This document shows positions 17,268 to 25,415 of a stretch of 64,000 nt of DNA, piece by piece. How positions within the stretch are numbered: the stretch's first letter is position 1; the number at the start of each line of letters is the position of its first letter. The position numbers and the translations under genes were made by a program. This stretch comes from Sandaracinus amylolyticus (GTDB lineage Bacteria; Myxococcota_A; Polyangia; Polyangiales; Sandaracinaceae). The stretch is from NCBI RefSeq assembly GCF_000737325.1, contig NZ_CP011125.1, positions 1,612,001 through 1,676,000 of the forward strand. Direction: 5' to 3'. Below the pieces are notes generated by a model that was not told where the DNA came from, did not search any database, and saw nothing but the letters and a program-made list of their open reading frames with translations.

Positions 17268-18475
17268 AGCGCGCGATCGTCATCGGTGCGGGCATCGCGG
17301 GGCCGTGCGTCGCGCTCGCCCTCGCGCGCGCCGGGATCTCGGCGACGATCTACGAGACGTACGACGCGAGCGCGTCGCTCGCCGCCGGCGCGTGGCTCAC
17401 GGTCGCGGTGAACGGCCTCGACGCGATGCGCACCATCGGCGTGCACGAGCGCGTGAAGGCCGCGGGCTTTCCCTCGCGCACGATCGAGCTGTGCAGCGGC
17501 ACCGGTCGCGTCCTCGGCGCGGTGCCGATCGGCGGCTCGCTCGCGGACGGGACCGTCACCCACACGCTCAAGCGCGCGGACCTGTATCGCGTCGTGTCGG
17601 AGGAGGCGCGCCGCCGCGGGATCGAGATCGTGCACGGCAAGCGCTTCACGGGCGCGACGATCACACGCGGCGGGCGCGTCGTCGCGTCGTTCGACGACGG
17701 CGACGGCGTCGAGGGAGACGTGCTGATCGGCGCGGACGGAGTGCGCTCGCGGGTGCGCGAGGTGATCGACCCCGGCGCGCCGCGGCCGCGCTACACGGGG
17801 CTGTTGAACGTCGGTGGGGTCACGCGTTGCGCGTCGGTCGATCTCGCGCCGGGCACGTACCGGATGATCTTCGGGCACCGCTGCTTCTTCGGGATCACGG
17901 TGAGCACGTCGGGCGAGATCTGGTGGTTCGCGAACCCGGCGCGCCGCGAGGAGCCCACGCGCGACGAGCTCGCGAGCGACGACTGGCGGGCGCAGCTGAT
18001 CGAGCTCGCATCGGCCGATCGCAGCCCGCTCGCGGAGGTGATCGCGGCGACCGACGGCGCGCTCGTCGCGACGTGCCAGTACGACGTGCCGCGCGTGCCG
18101 ACGTGGTCGCGCGGGCCGATCGTCGTGATCGGCGACGCCGCGCACGCTGCGTCTCCGTCGTCGGGTCAAGGTGCGTCGATGGCGGCGGAGGACGCGGTGG
18201 AGCTCGCGCGGTGCCTGCGCGACGTGGACGACGTGGGCGCGGCGCTCGCGGCGTACGAGTCGATGCGGCGCGCGCGCGTGGAGCGCGTCGTCGCGCACGG
18301 CGCGCGCATGGGCAGCACGAAGACGCTCGGCCCGGTCGGGCGCTGGGCGCGTGATCTCGTGATGCCGTGGGTGCTGCGCATGCAGAGCGAGGAGGCGAAC
18401 GAGCGCTCGCTCGCGTGGCTGTTCCAGCACCGGATCGACTGGGACGCGCGCGTCACGAGCGCGGCGGTGGCGTGA
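17264..18475 (+). CDS. FAD-dependent monooxygenase (PHBH/TetX-like)
   Basis: A 403-residue group A flavin monooxygenase. The N-terminal dinucleotide motif is VIGAGIAGPCVALALARAG with the acidic E of IYE at the end of strand 2. The DG motif (IGADGVRSRVRE) is near residue 160. The GD motif (VVIGDAAHAASPSSGQGASMAAEDA) is near 285-310. Expected reaction: NAD(P)H- and O2-dependent hydroxylation of an aromatic or polycyclic compound. The start overlaps the stop of the GGxS-repeat gene. Under MarR control it fits a xenobiotic or antibiotic inactivation role, which is inference. The 3' end overlaps the convergent sigma factor gene by 23 bp. Confidence 0.9.
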   Translation: MKRAIVIGAGIAGPCVALALARAGISATIYETYDASASLAAGAWLTVAVNGLDAMRTIGVHERVKAAGFPSRTIELCSGTGRVLGAVPIGGSLADGTVTHTLKRADLYRVVSEEARRRGIEIVHGKRFTGATITRGGRVVASFDDGDGVEGDVLIGADGVRSRVREVIDPGAPRPRYTGLLNVGGVTRCASVDLAPGTYRMIFGHRCFFGITVSTSGEIWWFANPARREEPTRDELASDDWRAQLIELASADRSPLAEVIAATDGALVATCQYDVPRVPTWSRGPIVVIGDAAHAASPSSGQGASMAAEDAVELARCLRDVDDVGAALAAYESMRRARVERVVAHGARMGSTKTLGPVGRWARDLVMPWVLRMQSEEANERSLAWLFQHRIDWDARVTSAAVA

Positions 18476-19715
18476 TCGCGTCGAGCCGCCGCTCGAGGAA
18501 ACGCCGCTCGGCGTCGCTGCGCGCCAGGGCGATCGCCGCACGCAGGTGCGCACGCGCGCCATCGAGGTCGCCGCGGCGTCGCTCGAGCTCTCCGAGCGCG
18601 GCGGGAAGGAACGGATAACGCGCGAGCCGCGCGCGATCGGGGATCGCTTCGATCGCGCGGATGCCGTGCTCCGGACCGTCGCGCTGCGCGATCGCGATCG
18701 CGCGGTTGAGCGCGATCACGGGGGAGGGCGCGAGCTGCATCGCACGATCGTAGAGCGTCACGATCGTGCGCCAGTCCGTCTCGTCGACGCTGCGCGCGCT
18801 CGCGTGCAGCGCGGCGATCGCGGACTCGAGGTGGTACGTCGTGATCGCGTCGCCGGTCGCCGAGCGCTCGAGCAGCGCGAGCCCCTCGGCGACGAGCCGT
18901 GCGTCCCAGCGAGCGCGATCCTGATCGGCGAGCGCGATCGGGACGCCGGTCTCGTCGACGCGCGCCGGCAGTCGCGCTGCGTGCAGGCACATGAGCGCGC
19001 CGAGCGCGAACGTCGCGGGCTTCGCGGTGCGCGGGTGCTCGGCGAGCAGCGCCGCGAGCCGGATCGCTTCGGCGCACAGCTCGACGCGCACCGGTGTCTC
19101 CGATGCGCCGTGGTAGCCCTCGTTGAAGAGCACGTAGAGCGCGCGCTGCACCGTGGGCAGGCGCGCCTCGAGCTCGGCATCGTCGAGATCGAAGAGCGAG
19201 CGCGCGCTCGCGAGCACCTTCTTGCCGCGCGCGATGCGCTTCTCGATCGCGGCGTGTCCGGTGAGCAGCGCGCTCGCGATCTCGCTCGCGCCGAAGCCGC
19301 AGAGCAGGTTCAGGATCAGCGCGATGCGCGCCTCCTCGGGCAGGCGCGCGTGGCAGCACGAGAACATCATGCGGAGCTGCTCGTCGCGAATCGTGCGCGC
19401 GGCGAACGCGTCGTCGACGAGCGGCGCGAGCGCGTGCTTGTCGTCGAGGAAGCGCGCGAGCTCGGGCGCGAAGGTGCGCGCCGTGCGCTCGCGGCGCATC
19501 ACGTCGAGCGCGCGGTGCTTCGCAGTCGCGGTGAGCCACGCGGACGGATTCTCGGGCACACCGCGCGTACGCCACACCTCGAGCGCGCGGCAGAACGCGT
19601 CCTGCGCGACGTCCTCGGCGAGCGCGAGGTTGTGCACGCCGAAGATGCGCGTCAGCGCGGCGACCAGCCGCGCCGACTCGCGCCGGAAGAGGTGTGCCTC
19701 GAGCTCCACGCTCAC
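18453..19715 (-). CDS. ECF42-type RNA polymerase sigma factor with C-terminal TPR-like domain
   Basis: A 420-residue protein from a GTG start that overlaps the stop of the DGPF gene (GTGA). Region 2 of an ECF sigma factor is at about 10-80 (LTRIFGVHNLALAEDVAQDAFCRALEVWR), region 4 at about 115-175 (LPEEARIALILNLLCGFGASEIASALLTGHAAIEKRI). A long C-terminal helical domain follows (about 190-415, VLFNEGYHGASETPVRVELCAEAIRLAALL), as in ECF42. This group has no classical anti-sigma factor. The C-terminal domain and a DGPF partner are thought to control it. The neighbour here is exactly such a DGPF protein. Confidence 0.92.
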   Translation of the reverse strand: MSVELEAHLFRRESARLVAALTRIFGVHNLALAEDVAQDAFCRALEVWRTRGVPENPSAWLTATAKHRALDVMRRERTARTFAPELARFLDDKHALAPLVDDAFAARTIRDEQLRMMFSCCHARLPEEARIALILNLLCGFGASEIASALLTGHAAIEKRIARGKKVLASARSLFDLDDAELEARLPTVQRALYVLFNEGYHGASETPVRVELCAEAIRLAALLAEHPRTAKPATFALGALMCLHAARLPARVDETGVPIALADQDRARWDARLVAEGLALLERSATGDAITTYHLESAIAALHASARSVDETDWRTIVTLYDRAMQLAPSPVIALNRAIAIAQRDGPEHGIRAIEAIPDRARLARYPFLPAALGELERRRGDLDGARAHLRAAIALARSDAERRFLERRLDAITPPPRS

Positions 19716-20071
19716 GAGATCAGGTTCGGGATCACCGGGCGGATCTCGACCGAGCCTCCCCCGGCGAGCATCGGGCAGCCCTTCGAGAGCTCGACCGCCT
19801 GCGCGAGGTCGCGTGCCTCGATCACGATGAAGCCCGCGACGAGATCCTTCACCTCGACGTAGGGCCCGTCGGTGACGACCGCGTCCTTGCCGCGGACGAC
19901 GCGCCCGCTTCGCTCGAGCGGCAGACCGCCGCTCTTCAGGTGACCGCCTGCTTCGAGCTCGCGCGTCCACGCGAGCCACTTCTGCATGCTCTGCTGCGCG
20001 CGCTCGGGCGTGCCCATCGCGTCGCGCTGCGCGTCGTCGCTCGCTCGGAAGAAGAAGACGAACTCGCTCAT
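19712..20071 (-). CDS. DGPF/YCII-domain protein
   Basis: A 119-residue protein with the family hallmarks MSEFVFFFRAS at the N-terminus, KDAVVTDGPYVEVKDLVAGFIVIEARDLAQAVELSKGCP (the DGPF-like motif is DGPY here) and a C-terminal VEIRPVIP. DGPF proteins are the conserved partners of ECF42 sigma factors; their biochemical activity is not settled. Start overlaps the stop of the upstream DHFR-like gene (ATGA) and its stop overlaps the sigma gene start, so all three are one coupled operon. Confidence 0.92.
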   Translation of the reverse strand: MSEFVFFFRASDDAQRDAMGTPERAQQSMQKWLAWTRELEAGGHLKSGGLPLERSGRVVRGKDAVVTDGPYVEVKDLVAGFIVIEARDLAQAVELSKGCPMLAGGGSVEIRPVIPNLIS

Positions 20072-20676
20072 CGCGGATCTCCTCGGCGCGTGTAGCGCAG
20101 CATCACGTTGCCCGATCGGTACGCCTTCGCCTCTTGCAGTGCGAGCTCGGACGAGAGCGACCCACCGTCGAGCCAGGGTCGACCGCGCCCGAGCAGCAGC
20201 GGGCACACGACGAGCTGGTACTCGTCGATCAGCCCGTGCGCGGTGAGCGCCGACACGATCGAGCCGCTCCCGAACACGATCACGTCCTTGCCCGGGCTGC
20301 GCTTGAGCGCTTCGATCTCGCGCGGCTCGAACGCGCGCACGAGCTTCGAATTGCGCCACGTCGGTGTCGCGAGAGTCCGCGAGAACACCCACTTCGTCGC
20401 TTCGTCGATCATGCGGCCCATCGCGCGCATCTCGTCGGAGCGACGCCCCGGCGCGTGAGGATCTTCGTCGGTGGGTGCCGCGCCCTCGGCCGGGCGCCAC
20501 GCCACCTCGAACATCTCGAACGTGCGGCGGCCGAGCAGGATCGTGTCGAACCGCGGGATGGTGGACGCCGCGTCGCGGTCGAGCTCGGGATCGGGCACCG
20601 CCCAGTCCAGGCTCCCGTCGGGGCGCGCGAAGAATCCGTCGCTGCTCACTCGCTCGAACATCACGATGCGTCGCAT
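20068..20676 (-). CDS. Dihydrofolate reductase-like (RibD C-terminal domain) protein
   Basis: A 202-residue protein starting MRRIVMFERVSSDGFFARPDG. RibD_C/DHFR-fold landmarks are TILLGRRTFEMFEVAW, ATKWVFSRTLATPTWRNSK, SPGKDVIVFGSGSIVSALTAHGLIDEY and VVCPLLLGRGRPWLDG. Such YyaP/YwjB-like proteins bind NADPH but usually lack a proven substrate. It is the first gene of the operon with the DGPF protein and ECF42 sigma factor, a frequent association. The promoter must lie in the 115-bp gap 20677-20791; I see no confident ECF motif there. Confidence 0.9.
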   Translation of the reverse strand: MRRIVMFERVSSDGFFARPDGSLDWAVPDPELDRDAASTIPRFDTILLGRRTFEMFEVAWRPAEGAAPTDEDPHAPGRRSDEMRAMGRMIDEATKWVFSRTLATPTWRNSKLVRAFEPREIEALKRSPGKDVIVFGSGSIVSALTAHGLIDEYQLVVCPLLLGRGRPWLDGGSLSSELALQEAKAYRSGNVMLRYTRRGDPR

Positions 20677-20791
20677 GGCGCTCCTGGCCCGGCGTGGCGC
20701 GCGAGGACGTCCCTCGCTCGCCCGCCGGTCGAGACATCGACGTTCGAGCCGGCGCGCGCCGGACACTTTTTTCGCGACGGTCGGTCGGTGC

Positions 20792-21334
20792 TCAGGGGTC
20801 GCGACGCGAGCGCCTCGCCGCGGCCTTGGGGCGCTGCGTGCGGCGCTCGGCCGGGAGATCGGCGAGGCACGCGAGATCTTCGAGCCACGCGATGTAGCTG
20901 CCGACGTACCCCGGCGCGATCGCGACGAGCTCGTCGAGCGCGCGCGCCGCGACCGCGGCGCCGTTGTACGGGCCGGCCGCCTCGGGAACCTGCTCGGCCG
21001 CACGCGCGGTCGCCGCGCTGGCGCGGATCTCGGACACGATCGCGCTCGAGCGCTCCTCGGCGCACACGCGCTTCGGCCGCGCGTGCGCGCGTGCGGCGAG
21101 CGCGTCGCGCCACGCGCTCTCGTCCGGCGCGCTCGCGGGCCGCGGGACGCTCGACGGCGGGCGCTCACGATAGGCGTCGAGCAGCGCCTCGGCGCGTGCG
21201 AGCAGCCGCGCGCGGCCGCTCGCCGGCAGCGACTCGGCGCGCTCGATCAGAGTCCGGACGAGCGCGAGCCCTTCGACGTCTCCGGTCTGCTCGCTCTCGG
21301 CGAGACGCAGCCGCGCCGCGAGCTCGTCGCTCAC
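20792..21334 (-). CDS. DUF2894 protein, fourth gene of MotAB-like cluster
   Basis: A 180-residue protein from a GTG start overlapping the MotB-like stop (GTGA). It has ELAARLRLAESEQTGDVEGLALVRTLIERAESLP, a middle Pro-rich linker, then LDELVAIAPGYVGSYIAWLEDLACLADLP and a basic tail. The N-terminal helical repeat and the conserved YNGAAVAARALDEL/YVGSYIAWLEDLA region match DUF2894. The family is found almost only downstream of DUF802 and OmpA genes. Soluble and cytoplasmic; role unknown, perhaps a cytosolic partner of the membrane motor. Confidence 0.75.
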   Translation of the reverse strand: MSDELAARLRLAESEQTGDVEGLALVRTLIERAESLPASGRARLLARAEALLDAYRERPPSSVPRPASAPDESAWRDALAARAHARPKRVCAEERSSAIVSEIRASAATARAAEQVPEAAGPYNGAAVAARALDELVAIAPGYVGSYIAWLEDLACLADLPAERRTQRPKAAARRSRRDP

Positions 21335-22032
21335 CAAGCGCCTCCGACCATGCGCGGCACGGGCGCGATCTCGACGCGCCGATTGCGCGCGCGGTTCTCG
21401 TCGGTGTCGTTGGGCGCGACGGGATGCGTCTCGCCGAACCCGGCGCCGAACACGCGATCGCGCGACACGCCCGCGGCGATCAGCGCGCGCACCACGGTGA
21501 GCGCGCGCTCCGCCGAGAGCTGCCAGTTGTCGCCGTCGGCCGCACGGCGCGGCAGATCGTCGGTGAAGCCGCTCACCATGATCATCGCGTCGTGCGCGTC
21601 GAGGTACGCCGCGAGCGGCGCCGCGACGTCGGTCAGCACCGAGCGCCCTTCGGCCTTCAGCTCCGACGAGTTGAGATCGAACAGCACGCTGCCGCGGATC
21701 CCGATGCGACCGCCCTCGAGGCTGATTCTCCCGGCCGCGAGCGGCCCCGCGAGCGCGCGCTCGAGCGCGGCGAGCCGCTCGCGCTCGGCCTCGGCGCGGG
21801 CGCGATCCGCTTCCGCTCGCGCACGCTCCTCCGCGGCGCGCGCGCGCTCCTCGCGGAGCTCTTCGGCGGTGCCGACCTCGAGCACGACCGCCCACGTGAA
21901 GAAGAGGGCGAACATGCCGAAGAGGCACGCCATCATGTCGCCGAACGCCGGCCACACCGGCGCGCGCTCGCCGTCTTCTTCCTCGTCACGCGCGAACACG
22001 CGTGGTCTCCGCCGCGCCCTGGGCGCGTCCAC
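21331..22032 (-). CDS. MotB/OmpA-type stator-like protein
   Basis: A 233-residue protein. One membrane helix (about 27-50) reads PAFGDMMACLFGMFALFFTW, with the Asp placed where MotB and ZorB carry the proton-binding Asp. A charged coiled coil follows (about 55-95), then an OmpA-like peptidoglycan-binding domain (VLFDLNSSELKAEG, GFTDDLPRRAADGDNWQLSAERA, GAGFGETHPVAPNDTDENRARNRRVEI). The ATG at 22032 overlaps the DUF802 gene by 47 bp. A GTG at 21999 is an alternative start. With DUF802 it should form an inner-membrane ion-driven complex anchored to the cell wall. Confidence 0.88.
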   Translation of the reverse strand: MDAPRARRRPRVFARDEEEDGERAPVWPAFGDMMACLFGMFALFFTWAVVLEVGTAEELREERARAAEERARAEADRARAEAERERLAALERALAGPLAAGRISLEGGRIGIRGSVLFDLNSSELKAEGRSVLTDVAAPLAAYLDAHDAMIMVSGFTDDLPRRAADGDNWQLSAERALTVVRALIAAGVSRDRVFGAGFGETHPVAPNDTDENRARNRRVEIAPVPRMVGGAW

Positions 22033-24265
22033 GCAGCGCGCGCAGCTCCGCGAAGAGCTCGCGCTGCACCTCGAGGGAGTGCTCGAACACCTCGCGCGTC
22101 TGGTCGAGGTAGTCGGTGAGCAGATCGATCGCGGCCTTCTTGCCCGCGTGATCGACGGCGTCGTCGAGCCCGGCGAGCGCGCTCAGGCACGCGGCGCTCG
22201 CCTCGCGATAACGATCGACTGCGCTCGTGAACACCTCCGCGACGGCGCCCATCTCGACGCCGCTCGCGCGCAGCAGCCCCGCCGTGTCGTCGACGAGCGA
22301 GCGCGTCGCCGCGAGCCCCTGCGCGAGGCCCTCCGCGTGCTGCTCGAGGAGCGCGACGAGGCGCGCCGCCGACGCGTCGTGCGCCGCGAGCCAGCGCGCC
22401 TCGAGCGCGGTCTGGCGCTCCGCCTGATCGTCGAGCACGCGATCCGCGCGCTGCGCGACCTGCTCGGCCGCCGCCGCGAGCCCGGAGAGAACCGCCTCGG
22501 TGCGCGCGGCCTGGGCGCGCTCGGCGGCCTCGTGCGCGGCGATCCAGCGCGCTTCGAGCTCGCCCTGACGCTCCGCGTGCGCGGCGAGCACCTCGCCGGC
22601 TCGCGCGGAGACCTGCTCGGCCGTTCGCGCGAGCCCGGAGAGGACCGCCTCGGCGCGCGCGGCCTGGGCCCGCTCCGCAGCGTCCCGCGTCGTGATCTCG
22701 TCGCGCGTCGCGCTCACCACGCGCTCCGCCGCTGCGCCCGCCTCTTCCGCGCGTCGCGCCGCCTCCGCGAGCATCGTGCTCGTCGTCTCGGTCAACGCGG
22801 CCGCGTGCTCGCGCAGCACCGCATCGAGCGCCACCGCACGATCGGCGGACTCGCGTGCTGCGTCGCGCTGCATCGCGCTCATGCGCTCGAGGTGCGTCGC
22901 GAGCGCCGCGTCCACCGCTTCGACGTGGCGCTCGAGGCGCGTGAGCGCGTGCGCCTCGGCGCGCGCGAGCGCCGACGTCCGCGCCTCGATCGCCTCTTCT
23001 CGCGCTCGCTCGCGCGCCAGGCTCCGCTCCACGTGCGCCTCGAGCGCCGCGCTCGTGCCCTCGAGCGTGCGATCGAGCCGCGCGCGCGTGGTCTCGAGCT
23101 CTCCTGCGAGCGCCTCGATCATCGCGCCGACGGTCGTCGTCGTCGCGGCGAGGCGCGCCTCGAGATCGTCGCTCGTCCGCTGGGTGCGTGCGCCGAGCTG
23201 CGCGGCGAGCGCCTCGATGCTCGCGCCGAGGCGCGCGTCGAGCGACACCAGGCTCTCGCCGAGCGCGCCGCGCAGCTCACCGAGCACCCGCGCTCCTTCG
23301 CGCGCCACGCGATCGGCGCTCTGCCCCGCGGCCTCCGACCACGCGTCGGCGAGCGCGGCGTCGCGCGCACGACGGGCCTCGGCCTCGCGCTCCACGATGC
23401 GCGTCCAGTCGTCGAGGCGCTCGCGCGTGACGTCCGACGCGCGCGTCACCGCGCGCTCGAGCGCGGGCGTGAGCGAGCGCTCCACCGCGCGCGCCACGTC
23501 GGCCACCCCGCTCGCCACGTCGCTGCGCAGCGCCGCCGCCGTCTTCTCGATCGCCGCGCTCGCGCGCGCCGCGGCCGCCGCCGACTCCGCGTTCTGTCGC
23601 ACCAGCGCCTCGAGCACCGCGATCTGGCGCTCCGCGATCGTCAGCGGTCCCAGCGCGTCGTCGGCGTAGACGTGCACCGCGCTCGCGAGCGACGTCTCGA
23701 CGCGTCGCGCGAGCACCGACGCGAGGCCGAGCATCGCCGACGCGCACAGGCCCGCCGCCGACGTGCCGAACGCGCGGCTCAGGCCGAGCATCGGCGTCGC
23801 CAGCGCGTCGCGCAGCGCGTCGATGTCGCTGCTCGCGCCGAGCGCCTCGCGCGCACCGCGCAGTGCGTCGACCAGGCCGAGGAAGGTCCCGAGCAGACCG
23901 ACCATCACCAGCAGCCCGACGAGGTACGACGCGAACCCCGCGCTCGGGATCGTCGCGCGCACGCCGCCGAGACGTGCGCGCAGCACGGTGCGCAGCGACG
24001 CGCTCGTCGCGTCGATCGCCTCGAGCGTCGCGGGCCGCGGCAGCTTCGCGAGCTCGCCCTCGACGCGCTCGACGCGCGCCACGCGCCCGAGCAGCTCGAC
24101 GATGCCGAGCGCGAGCCCCGCCGCGATCAGCAGCGCGAGCCCGAACGCCACGCGATCGACGTCCAGATAGAACGCCGCGGTGCGCGCCGCGATCAGCACG
24201 CCGATCGCGCCGGCGCCGACGATGCCGAGGCGCGTGCCCCGGTGACCACCCCGCTTCGCGCTCAT
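21986..24265 (-). CDS. DUF802 MotA/ZorA-like channel protein with long coiled-coil tail
   Basis: A 759-residue protein. Four membrane helices lie near 12-33, 38-60, 112-136 and 157-187. The third contains GLLGTFLGL, the motif shared by MotA, TolQ/ExbB and ZorA channels. The remaining 550 or so residues are an Ala/Glu/Arg-rich coiled-coil tail facing the cytoplasm. Within it, about residues 528-578 and 579-629 are near-identical tandem repeats (AERAQAARxEAVLSGLA). A conserved YLDQTREVFEHSLEVQRELF segment closes the protein. The start overlaps the DUF3348 stop (ATGA). Such a long tail resembles ZorA of the Zorya defence system, although the DUF802 family is distinct. Confidence 0.85.
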   Translation of the reverse strand: MSAKRGGHRGTRLGIVGAGAIGVLIAARTAAFYLDVDRVAFGLALLIAAGLALGIVELLGRVARVERVEGELAKLPRPATLEAIDATSASLRTVLRARLGGVRATIPSAGFASYLVGLLVMVGLLGTFLGLVDALRGAREALGASSDIDALRDALATPMLGLSRAFGTSAAGLCASAMLGLASVLARRVETSLASAVHVYADDALGPLTIAERQIAVLEALVRQNAESAAAAARASAAIEKTAAALRSDVASGVADVARAVERSLTPALERAVTRASDVTRERLDDWTRIVEREAEARRARDAALADAWSEAAGQSADRVAREGARVLGELRGALGESLVSLDARLGASIEALAAQLGARTQRTSDDLEARLAATTTTVGAMIEALAGELETTRARLDRTLEGTSAALEAHVERSLARERAREEAIEARTSALARAEAHALTRLERHVEAVDAALATHLERMSAMQRDAARESADRAVALDAVLREHAAALTETTSTMLAEAARRAEEAGAAAERVVSATRDEITTRDAAERAQAARAEAVLSGLARTAEQVSARAGEVLAAHAERQGELEARWIAAHEAAERAQAARTEAVLSGLAAAAEQVAQRADRVLDDQAERQTALEARWLAAHDASAARLVALLEQHAEGLAQGLAATRSLVDDTAGLLRASGVEMGAVAEVFTSAVDRYREASAACLSALAGLDDAVDHAGKKAAIDLLTDYLDQTREVFEHSLEVQRELFAELRALRGRAQGAAETTRVRA

Positions 24266-25107
24266 GCGAGCCGCTCACCCAACGTGTTGCGCACCAGCAT
24301 GTCCAGGCGCGCGCGCTCGTGCAGGAACGACGCGACGACGAACGCCTCGCAGCGCGCGACGTGCTCGCCGACCGGCCCGCTCGGGCTCGCCCACGTCGCG
24401 AGCGGCACCTCGTCGCACGGCTTCGGCAGCGCGAGCACCGCGACCTCGAGGTCTGCCGCGAACGCATCGCGCATCGCGACGATCGCACGGGAGAAGAGCG
24501 CGTCGGATCGCGCCGAGGTCGCCTGCCCGAGCGCCGCGTCGATCTGCTCGAGACGCGCGGCGTTCGGCGCGCTCGCGGCGATCGTCGGTGCGATCTCGCG
24601 ACGCACTTCGGCGACGAGCTGCCGCACCGCCGTGATCCTGCGCAGCATCTGGGTCTCGAGCGGCGCGAAGAGATCGTGCGCCGCGCTCGCGATCGCCTTG
24701 CGCTGCCGCGTCGCGGGCACGCCGGCGCGCTCCAGGGCGTGCGCGATCCGATCCGGCGCCGCGAACGACGCGCCGGTCCGCGGATCGGAGAGAGGCCGTC
24801 GCACGTCGCGCTCTGCGCTCGCGAGCCGCTGCCGTGCGATCGCGATCGCCTCGCTCGCGCCCCAGCTCGCGCTCGCCGCGGATGGTGTCGTCTCGAGCGC
24901 CTGCGCCAGCTGCACTGCGCCCTCGAAGTCGAGCAGCTCGGGGAGCAGCTCCGCGCCGTGCCGCGAGCGCGCGGGTGACGAGCGACCCTGCGACGACGAA
25001 GAGCCCTGCGACGACGCGCGAAGCGCGGCAGTCGCGCTCGCCAGCGGACGGCGGGGGGACACGGGGCGGTGGAACAGCGGGCCCAAGCGCCGCTGCTTAG
25101 CGGACAT
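24262..25107 (-). CDS. DUF3348 protein, first gene of MotAB-like cluster
   Basis: A 281-residue protein starting MSAKQRRLGPLFHRPVSP. A Ser/Gln-rich N-terminal stretch is followed by LLPELLDFEGAVQLAQALE, a helical middle part (AAHDLFAPLETQMLRRITAVRQLVAEVR) and a C-terminal VGEHVARCEAFVVASFLHERARLDMLVRNTLGERLA. This pattern and its place directly before DUF802 match DUF3348. No membrane helix or enzyme motif is seen. Arg-rich sequence upstream of 25107 is not coding. Role unknown; probably a cytoplasmic component of the same complex. Confidence 0.75.
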   Translation of the reverse strand: MSAKQRRLGPLFHRPVSPRRPLASATAALRASSQGSSSSQGRSSPARSRHGAELLPELLDFEGAVQLAQALETTPSAASASWGASEAIAIARQRLASAERDVRRPLSDPRTGASFAAPDRIAHALERAGVPATRQRKAIASAAHDLFAPLETQMLRRITAVRQLVAEVRREIAPTIAASAPNAARLEQIDAALGQATSARSDALFSRAIVAMRDAFAADLEVAVLALPKPCDEVPLATWASPSGPVGEHVARCEAFVVASFLHERARLDMLVRNTLGERLA

Positions 25108-25238
25108 CGCCACCCGCGCGCAACGTGGACGCCCCCGGATCGTCGCGGTCCAGCGCGCATTCCGGGCCTCCCACGCGCGATCGCAGATGCGGCAGCGAGC
25201 CCCAGCCCACGACGGGGCGATCGCCCCAGCGCACATTC

Positions 25239-25266
25239 TTGTCGCCGCGGAGCAGGCTTCTATCTG
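25239..25266 (+). promoter_or_regulatory. Candidate sigma70-type promoter of the pqq operon
   Basis: TTGTCG (25239-25244) and TATCTG (25261-25266) are separated by 16 bp in the 167-bp gap between the DUF3348 operon and pqqA. If correct, transcription would begin within a few bases of the pqqA ATG at 25275, giving a leaderless message. This agrees with the lack of a ribosome-binding site there. Weak matches; low certainty. Confidence 0.3.
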
Positions 25267-25274
25267 AGCGTCGG

Positions 25275-25406
25275 ATGGAGCCGATCGATGCCGACCTCGC
25301 ACCGGAGCCCGACGAGGACGACGACGAGTGGGCGCCGCCGACGTTCGTCGAGATCAAGATGGACGCCGAGATCGGCGCCTATCAGAGCGACGACGCGACG
25401 AGCTGA
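25275..25406 (+). CDS. pqqA: PqqA precursor peptide of pyrroloquinoline quinone
   Basis: A 43-residue peptide with an acidic leader (EPIDADLAPEPDEDDD) and a C-terminal core WAPPTFVEIKMDAEIGAYQSDD. The Glu and Tyr that PqqE cross-links are present with the required spacing (E-I-G-A-Y), as is the conserved W-x-x-P-x-F entry. PqqA peptides are usually 22-30 residues, so the acidic extension is long; a shorter start is not obvious. It stands 9 bp before pqqB at the head of the complete operon. It is small and easily missed, but the context makes it secure. Confidence 0.9.
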   Translation: MEPIDADLAPEPDEDDDEWAPPTFVEIKMDAEIGAYQSDDATS

Positions 25407-25415
25407 GGGGCGCGC

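Noticed and set aside
20792-25107. Zorya defence system
   Set aside because: ZorAB-like membrane proteins are present, but no ZorC, ZorD helicase or ZorE nuclease is found; DUF3348 and DUF2894 are different families.
20471-25267. 1598-residue open frame on the plus strand across the DUF802 operon
   Set aside because: Arg/Ala/Ser-rich antisense shadow typical of GC-rich DNA; the minus-strand genes have recognisable families and couplings.
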